A model generated the notes under the pieces. It saw nothing but the letters and a program-made list of their open reading frames with translations, was not told where the DNA came from and did not search any database. The translations under genes were made by a program, and so were the position numbers. From NCBI RefSeq assembly GCF_029223485.1, contig NZ_JARHTP010000012.1, positions 248,001 to 312,000 on the forward strand: a stretch of DNA of 64,000 nt, given 5' to 3'. Origin of the DNA: Streptomyces coacervatus. Its GTDB lineage: Bacteria > Actinomycetota > Actinomycetes > Streptomycetales > Streptomycetaceae. Of this stretch, positions 54,601-63,600 are shown in pieces. Each line of letters begins with the position of its first letter. The first letter of the stretch is position 1.

Positions 54601-57600
54601 GCCCGCGCGCCGCATCCGCTCGATGTCGGTCTCGTCCAGGCCGCCGGCCATGCCGTCCGCGACCGCCCACAGGCCCCAGGCCAGTGAGGTGGCGGGCAGT
54701 CCCCGGGCCTGGCGGTGCTGGGCGAGCGCGTCGAGGAAGGCGTTGGCGGCCGCGTAGTTGCCCTGACCCGGGCCGCCGAAGACGCCGGACGACGACGAGA
54801 ACAGGACGAAGGCGGACAGGTCGAGATCACGGGTCAGCTCGTGCAGATGCAGTGCCGCGTACGCCTTCGGACGCAGCACCTCCTCCAGCCGCTGCCCGGT
54901 CAGGGATCCGATGACGCCGTCGTCGAGCACACCGGCGGCGTGCACGACGGCGGTCAGCGGATGCTCTGCGGGTACGGCGGCGAGCACCTCCTCCAGTGCC
55001 GCGCGGTCCGCGACGTCGCAGGCGGCCCAGGTGATCTGCGCACCGAGCGCGCCGAGTTCGGCGGTGAGCTCCGCAGCTCCCTCGGCCGTGTCGCCGCGTC
55101 GGCCGACCAGCAGCAGCCTGCGTACGCCCGCCTCCGCCACCAGGTGGCGGGCAATCAGCCGTCCCAGGGCTCCGGTGGCGCCGGTGATCAGCACGGTGCC
55201 CTCGGGGTCGTACGGCCGCGTCTGCGGCTCGGCCCCGACGGCGGCCCGGGCCAGCCTCAGCGCCCGTACGGTGCCCTGGCGAACCGCCAGTTGCGGCTCG
55301 CCGCACTCCAGCGCCGCCGGCAGGATCTGCCACGAGTCGTGGTCGCCGTCCGTGTCGAGCAGGACGAACCGGTCCGGGTTCTCGGTCTGCGCGGAGCGGA
55401 TCAGACCCCACAGCGCGGCGTGCGCCGGGTCGTCCACCGTCTCGCCGGGCTCGGCGGCCACCGTCCCATGCGTGACGAAGACGAGGCGGGACGCGACGAA
55501 CCGCTCGTCCGCGAGCCATGCCCGGGCGGCGTCGAGGGCCGCGCCCGCGGCCCGGCGCACCCCGTCCTCGGTCGGGTCGCCGACCGACGGGCAGGGCAGC
55601 AGGACCACGTCCGGGACCTGGGCGCCGGTGTCCACGGCGGCCGTCAGCGCGGCCAGGTCCGGATACGCGTCGGCGCGGAGTCCGCCCGGCACATGTCCGG
55701 CCGTCTCGCCGTCCGTGCCGAGCACCGCCCACCGTCCGGCGGTGTCGCCCACGGTCGTCGGCGCGGCGGGCAGCGGGGTCCAGTCGTGCCGGAACAGCGC
55801 CTCGTGATAGGTGCCGCGGGCCTGGCGGAGCGCATCGTCCGAGACCGGACGGAGCCCGAGCGCCTCGACGGCGGCGACGGGCGCGCCGGTCACGTCGGCG
55901 ATCTCCAGCCGGACCGCCTCGGTGCCCGCCGCGACGAGCCGGACGCGCACCGCGGCGGCACCGCCTGCGTGCAGCGACACTCCCGTCCATGCGAAGGGCA
56001 GCCTGCCCTGTCCGTCGGAGGCGCCCAGTCCGTCGAGGCCGATGGTGTGCAGGGCGGAGTCGAGCAGCGCGGGGTGCAGGCCGAACCGGCCCGCCTCCGC
56101 CTCGGCGTCGCCCGCCAGGGACACCTCGGCGAAGAGCTCGCCGTCCCGCCGCCAGACCCGGCGCAGCCCCTGGAAGGCGGGCCCGTAGGCGAAGCCGATG
56201 GCGCCGAGCTGCTCGTAGCGGTCCTCGACGTCCACCTCGGTGGCGCCGGCGGGCGGCCAGACAGCCAGGTCGAAGGAGGCCGTCGGCCGGCCGCCCGAGG
56301 CCAGCACACCGTCGGCGTGCCGGGTCCATGCTTCCTCGGCGGGCGCGTCCTCGGTCCGTGAGTGCAGGGCGAGCGGACGGCGTCCCGCGCTGTCGGCCGC
56401 ACCGACCACCAGCCGCAGCTGAAGCCCGCCGTGTTCGGGCAGGATCAGCGGCGCCTGAAGCGTCAGTTCCTCCAGGTAGTCGCAGCCGGCCTGGTCGCCC
56501 GCGTGCAGTGCCAGCTCCAGGAAGGCGGTGCCGGGCAGCAGGACCGAGCCCGCGACCGCGTGGTCCGCCAGCCACGGGTGGCTGTGCAGCGACAGCCGCC
56601 CGGTGAGCAGCAGCCCGTCCGAGTCCGGCAGCTGCGCGCACGCACCCAGCAGGGGATGTCCCGTCTCCTCCAGTCCGATGGCGGCGACGTCACCCGCCAG
56701 GTAGGCGGGCAACTGGGGCCAGTAGCTGCGGTGTTGGAAGGCGTAGGTGGGCAGGTCGACACGGCGGGCGCCGGTCCCGGCGTAGTACGCCTGCCAGTCG
56801 ACCGGGATGCCGCGGGTGTGGGTGTGGGCGAGGGCCGTGGTCAGGGTCGCGGGTTCGGGGCGGCCCGCGCGGAGCACCGGAACGAAGGCGTGGTCCTCGC
56901 CGGTGACGCAGTCCTGCGCCATCGCCGCAAGCACACCGTCCGGGCCCAGCTCGATGAACGTGGTGACGTTTTGCGCTTCGAGGGTGCGGATGCCGTCGTG
57001 GAAGCGGACGGCTTCGCGGGCATGACGGACCCAGAAGCCGGGGTCGGTGAGCTCCTCGGCGGTCGCTAGAGCGCCGGTGAGGTTGGAGACCAGCGGGATG
57101 CGCGGGGCCTCGTACGACAGACCCTCGGCAACCCGGCGGAACGCCTCCAACATGCCGTCCATGTGCGGGGAGTGGAAGGCATGACTGACCGTCAGACGCT
57201 TCGACTTCCGGCCCTGCTCCTCGAAGCGGGCCGCAATCTCCAGTACGGCGTCCTCGTCACCGGAAACCACCACGGACGTCGGGCCGTTGACGGCCGCGAT
57301 GCTCACCGCGTCGGTCAGGTACGGGGTGACCTCGTCCTCGGTGGCCTGCACCGCCACCATCGCACCACCGGACGGCAGTTCCTGCATCAGCCGACCACGC
57401 GCGGCGACCAGCGTGCACGCATCCTCCAGGGACAGCACACCCGCACAATGGGCGGCCGCGATCTCACCGATCGAGTGGCCGGAGACGAAGTCCGGCTTGA
57501 CGCCCCACGATTCGAGGAGCCGGAACAGCGCCACCTCCACCGCGAACAACGCGGGCTGCGTATACGCGGTCCGGTCGAGCAGCTCGGTGTCGTGGTCGAA

Positions 57601-60600
57601 CATGACGTCCAGGAGCGGCCGTTGCAGGTCCCGGTCGAGGTAGGCGCAGGCGCCGTCCAGTGTGTCAGCGAAGACCGGATATGCCTCGTACAGTTCCCGG
57701 CCCATCCCCGGCCGCTGGCTGCCCTGCCCCGTGAACAGGAACGCCGGCTTCCCGGCTACGGGGGTGCCCTCGACCAGTACGGCAGTGCTCTGTCCCTGGG
57801 CCAGTGTCTCCAGCGCCGCCAGGAGCCCGTCGCGGTCGGCGGTGATCAGTGCGGCGCGGCGCTCGAAGTGGGAGCGCCCCGTGGCGAGCGAGAACGCCAC
57901 GTCCGTGAGGTCGGGCGAAGGGTGGCGGGACAGGTGGGAGCGCAGGCGTCCGGCCTGGTCGCGCAGGCCGTCCGCGGTCTTCGCGGAGAGCAGCAGCGGG
58001 GCCGCCGCGGCCGGTCGTGCCGGGCGGACCGCACTCTCGTCCTCGGCGGCCTCGGGGGCCTGTTCGAGGATGGTGTGCGCGTTGGTGCCGCTGATGCCGA
58101 ACGAGGAGACACCGGCCCGCCTAGGACGGCTTTCGACCGGCGTCCACTCCTGGGAGTCCGTGAGGAGGGCGACCGCGCCGCTCGCCCAGTCGACGTGCGG
58201 GGTCGGCTCGTCCACGTGCAGGGTCGGCGGCAGGACGCCGTGCTGCATCGCCATGACCATCTTGATGATCCCGGCGACGCCGGCCGCGGCCTGGGTGTGG
58301 CCCAGGTTGGACTTGATGGAGCCCAGCCACAACGGCCGTCCGTCGGGGCGCTCCTGACCGTAGGTGGCGAGCAGCGCCTGGGCCTCGATCGGGTCGCCGA
58401 GCGTCGTACCGGTGCCGTGCGCCTCGACCGCGTCGACGTCGGCGGCGGACAGCCCGGCACTCGCCAGGGCCTGCCGGATGACGCGCTGCTGGGAGGGGCC
58501 GTTGGGCGCGGTCAGGCCGTTGCTGGCGCCGTCCTGGTTGATGGCGCTGCCGCGCACCACGGCGAGGACGGGGTGGCCGTTGCGGCGGGCGTCGGACAGC
58601 CGCTCGACGAGCAGCACGCCCACGCCCTCGCCCCAGCCGGTGCCGTCCGCGGCCGCGGCGAACGCCTTGATGCGTCCGTCGGCGGCCAGGCCGCGCTGCC
58701 GGCTGAAGTCGACGAACGACGCGGGAGTGGACATCACCGTGACACCGCCGGCCAGCGCCATGGTGCACTCCCCGGCGCGCAGCGCCTGGATCGCCCAGTG
58801 CAGCGCGACGAGCGAGGAGGAGCAGGCCGTGTCGACGGTGACCGCGGGGCCTTCGAGGCCGAGGACGTAGGAGACGCGGCCGGAGAGGACACTGGCGGCG
58901 TTACCGGTGCCGAGGAAGCCCTCGACGCCCTCCGCGGCGGCCAGCATCAGGGACAGGTAGTCCTGCCCGTTGGTGCCGGCGAAGACGCCGACCCGCTCAC
59001 GGCGCAGCGTCGTCGGGTCGATCCCGGCCCGCTCGAACGCCTCCCAGGAGGTCTCCAGGAGCAGCCGCTGCTGGGGGTCCATCGCCAGCGCCTCGCGCGG
59101 CGAGATCCCGAAGAACGCCGGGTCGAACTCGGCGGCGCCGGCGAGGAATCCGCCGTCGCGTACGTAGGTGGTGTTCTCGCCCCGGCCCTCCGGGTCGTGC
59201 AGGGCGTCGACGTCCCAGCCGCGGTCGGCCGGGAAGCCGGTGATCGCGTCCTGCCCGGCCGCCAGCAGTTCCCACAGGTCTTCGGGGGTGTGCACGCCGC
59301 CGGGGAAGCGGCAGCTCATCGCCACGATGGCGATGGGGTCGTCGGCGTCGTCGGCAGAGGTGCCGCGGGCCGGTCCCGTGGTGTCCGGGGCCGGCGCGCC
59401 GAGCAGGGCGCCGCGCAGGAAGTCGGCCAGCGCGAGCGCGTTGGGGTGATCGAACACGAGGGTCGCGGGCAGCCGCAGTCCGGTGAGCGACCCCAGCAGG
59501 TTGCGGATCTCGACGGCGGTCAGGGAGTCGAAGCCGAGGTCGCGGAAGGCGCGTTGGGGCTCGACGGATTCCGGCCCGGGGTGGTTGAGGACGGCCGCGA
59601 CCTGGGTGCGGACGAAGTCCAGGACGAGCCGCTCCCGTTCGCCTTCCGGTGCATCCGTGAGGCGGCGCCGGAAGGACGACGGGTCACCCGAGGCGGCGTC
59701 GGTACCGGCGACACCTTCCAGCGCGCGCCGGGCCTCGGGCAGGCCGGTGATGAACGGGTTGGGGCGCACTGCGGTGAGTCCGGGCGCGAGCCGCGCCCAG
59801 TCGATGTCGGCGACGAGCGAGAACGGCTCGTCGAGCGCGAGCGCCCTGTCCAGTGCGGTGAGCGCCAGCTCGGGGTCCATCGGTGCCAGCCCGGCCTGGC
59901 GGAGCCGCTGGGACACCACCTGGTCGGTGGCCATGCCGGCCTCGGCCCAGGCGCCCCAGGCGAGCACGGTGGCGGGCAGGCCCTGGGCCCTGCGGTGTTC
60001 CGCCAGCGCGTCGAGGCAGGCGTTGGCCGCGGCGTAGTTGCCCTGACCGGCACCGCCGAAGGTGCCCGCGAACGAGGAGAAGAGCACGAACGCGGACAGG
60101 TCGAGGTCGCGGGTCAGTTCGTGCAGCACCGTCGCGGCGGCCGACTTGGGCCGCAGCACGGTCGCGAGCCGCTGCGGGGTCTGGGCGTCCAGCACTCCGT
60201 CGTCGAGCACACCTGCGGCGTGTACGACGGCGGTCAGCGGGTGCCGCTCGGGAACCGTGGCCAGCAGCTGGGCCAGGGCGGCGCGGTCGGCGACGTCGCA
60301 GGCCGCGACGGTCACCTCGGCACCCAGTGCGGTGAGTTCGGCACGCAGTTCGGCGGCACCGGGGGCGTCCGCGCCGCGGCGGCCGACCAGCAACAGGTGT
60401 GCGGCGCCGTTGCGGGCCAGCCGGCGTGCGACCCGGGCGCCGAGCGCACCGGTCCCGCCGGTGATCAGGGTGGTTCCGGTGCGGGGCCAGGTGTGCGCCG
60501 TCGAGTCGGCCGGGGCCGTCTGCCCGGCGCGGGCGAGGCGGCGTACGAAGATGCCCTGGGAGCGTACGGCGAGCTGGTCCTCGTCGCCGAAGCCGCCCGG

Positions 60601-63600
60601 GTTCGCCGGGGTGGCCATGCCACCGAGGATGTCGGCGAGCCGGGCGAGCGCGCGCTCGTCGGGCGTCTGGGGCAGGTCGATCAGCCCGCCCCACCGCTCC
60701 GGGTACTCCTGGGCGGCCGACCGGCCCAGGCCCCACACATGTGCCTGGCCCGGGTTGCGCAGCAGGTCGGAGCGGCCCACGCTGACCGCTGTCCGGGTGA
60801 CGCACCACAGCGGCCCCTCGACGCCCGTGTCGCCGAGCGCCTGCACCAGCACGGTGGTCGCCGCCAGGCCCGCCGGCACCGCCTCGTGGGCGGCATGCGG
60901 CCGCTCGTCGAGAGCGAGCAGCGACAACACGCCGCTGACGTCCGCGGCGTCGCCGTCCAGTGCGGCGCGAATCCGCTCGACGACCGCCGAACGGTCGTCG
61001 GCCGCGGCGTCGAGCACACAGTGCCGTACGGTCACACCGCTGTCGGCGAGCATGCGTCCGGCCGCGCTCACCCAGGCCTCGTCGGCGAGCCCGGCGGGCG
61101 TGACCAGCAGCCAGGTGCCGGTCAGCGGCCGGTGCACGGTCTGTGTCAAGGGCTGCCAGGTCACCCGGTAGCGCCAGCTGTCGACGGTGTTGCGGTCGCG
61201 GTTGCGCCGATGCCAGGCGGACAGCACGGGCAGGACGTCGCTGAGCGGCTGGTCGGCGTCGACCCCGAGGGTTTGCGTGAGCGCGGCGAGGTCCTCGCTG
61301 TCCACGACCTCCCAGAACTGCGCGCTCACCGCGTCGAGGGCCTCGGCGGACAGCGCCTCCGGCTGGGAGAACGGGTCACGTGGCCAGTACGCCTGATGCT
61401 GGAAGGCGTACGTGGGCAGATCGACGCGCCGGGCACCGGTGCCGGAGAAGAAGGCCTCCCAGTCGACGGCGACACCGCGGGCGTGCAACCGTGCGGCGGC
61501 GGTCGCCAGCGCCTGCGGCTCGGGGCGGTCCTTGCGCAGGGCGGGGGTGAAGGCGGCACCCTCGCGCGTCACGCAGTCCTGTGCCATGGCCGTCAGCACA
61601 CCGCCCGGCCCGAGCTCCAGGCAGACGGTGACGTCCTGCCCTTCCAGGTACCGCATGCCGTCGAGGAAGCGGACCGCCTCGCGCGCGTGCCGCACCCAGA
61701 ACTCCGGCGAACACACCTCGTCGCGGGTCGCGATCGTGCCGGTGAGGTTGGAGACGAGCGGGATGCGCGGAGCCTCGTACGACAGACCCTCGGCAACCCG
61801 GCGGAACGCCTCCAACATCCCGTCCATGTACGGGGAGTGGAACGCGTGACTGACCGTCAGACGCTTCGTCTTACGGCCCTGCTCCTCGAAGCGGGCCGCG
61901 ATCTCCAGTACGGCGTCCTCGTCACCGGAGACCACCACGGAGGCCGGACCGTTGACCGCGGCGATGCTCACGGCGTCGGTCAGGTACGGGGTGACCTCGT
62001 CCTCGGTCGCCTGCACCGCCACCATCGCGCCACCGGACGGCAGTTCCTGCATCAACCGGGCGCGCGCCGCGACCAGCGTGCACGCGTCGGCCAGCGACAG
62101 CACACCCGCACAGTGCGCGGCCGCGATCTCACCGATGGAGTGACCGGAGACGAAGTCCGCCCGGATGCCCCACGATTCGAGGAGACCGAACAGCGCCACC
62201 TCGACCGCGAACAACGCAGGCTGGGTGTACGCCGTCTGGTCGATCAGCCCGGCATCGTCGCCGAACATCGCCTCACGAAGCGGCAGTTCGAAGTGGGCGA
62301 AGATCTCGTCCAGTGCCCGGGCGAACACGGGGTAGGCGTCGTACAACTCACGGCCCATACCCGCACGCTGGCTGCCCTGACCCGAGAACAGGAACGCCAC
62401 CTTGCCCTCAGTGGCCGCTTCCGACGCGCTCATCATCTCTCCGGCGGCCAGCGCGGTGAGACTCGTCAGCAGCTCCTCGCGGTCGCTCGCGACGAGCACG
62501 GCCCGGCGGTCGAGCGCGGGGCGGCCGACGGCCTGGGAGTAGGCGATGTCGGTGAGAGGCACTTCCGGCCGGGCTGCCAGGTGGGCGCGGAGCCGGCCGG
62601 CCTGGGCGCGCAGCGCCGCCTCGTCCTTGCCGGACAGCGCCACCGGTAGGTGCGGCAGGTGCCCGGCCCCCTCGGTGGCCGGCGCCGCGGTCCCGGTGGG
62701 CTCCTCGGCCTCTTCCAGGATGGTGTGGGCGTTGGTGCCGCTCATGCCGAACGACGACACGCCGATGCGCCGCGGGCGGTCGGTGCGCGGCCACTCCCGT
62801 GCCTCGGCCAGCAGCGACACCTCGCCCGCGGCCCAGTCGACGTGCGGCGTCGGCTCGTTCAGGTGCAGCGTCCTGGGCAGCACGCCGTTGCGCAGGGCCA
62901 TGACCGACTTGATGACGCCGGCGACGCCCGCGGCGGCCTGCGCGTGTCCGATGTTGGTCTTCAGCGAGCCGAGCCAGAGCGGCTGGTCCTGCGGCCGGTC
63001 CTGGCCGTAGGTGGCGATCAGCGCCTGGGCCTCGATCGGGTCGCCGAGTCCGGTGCCGGTGCCGTGCGCCTCGACGGCGTCGACCTCCTGCGGGGTGAGC
63101 CGTGCGTTGGCCAGGGCCTGCAGGATGACCCGCTGCTGGGACGGACCGTTGGGTGCCGTGAGCCCGTTGCTGGCACCGTCCTGGTTGACGGCGGTGCCGC
63201 GCACCACGGCCAGCACCGGGTGCCCCTTGCGACGGGCGTCGGAGAGCCGTTCGACCAGCAGGATGCCCACGCCCTCGGCGAGGCAGAACCCGTCGGCCGC
63301 GGAGGAGAAGGCCTTGCAGCGGCCGTCCATGGCCAGGCCGCGCTGCTTGCTGTAGTCGATGAAGGTGCCCGGTGCCGACATCAGGGTCGCACCGCCGGCC
63401 AGCGCCATCGAGCACTCGCCGTTGCGCAGCGCCTGCACCGCCAGGTGCAGGGCGACCAGCGACGAGGAGCAGGCGGTGTCGACGGTGACCGCCGGGCCTT
63501 CCAGGCCGAAGGTGTAGGACAGCCGGCCGGAGGCGACGCTGGCGGCGTTGCCGGTGCCCAGGTAGCCCTCGAGATCCTCGGACGAACTCAGCAGCGCGGT

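Noticed and set aside
57163..62649. Plus-strand open frame of about 1800 codons
   Set aside because: It is an antisense shadow of PKS-E modules 1-2; same reasoning.
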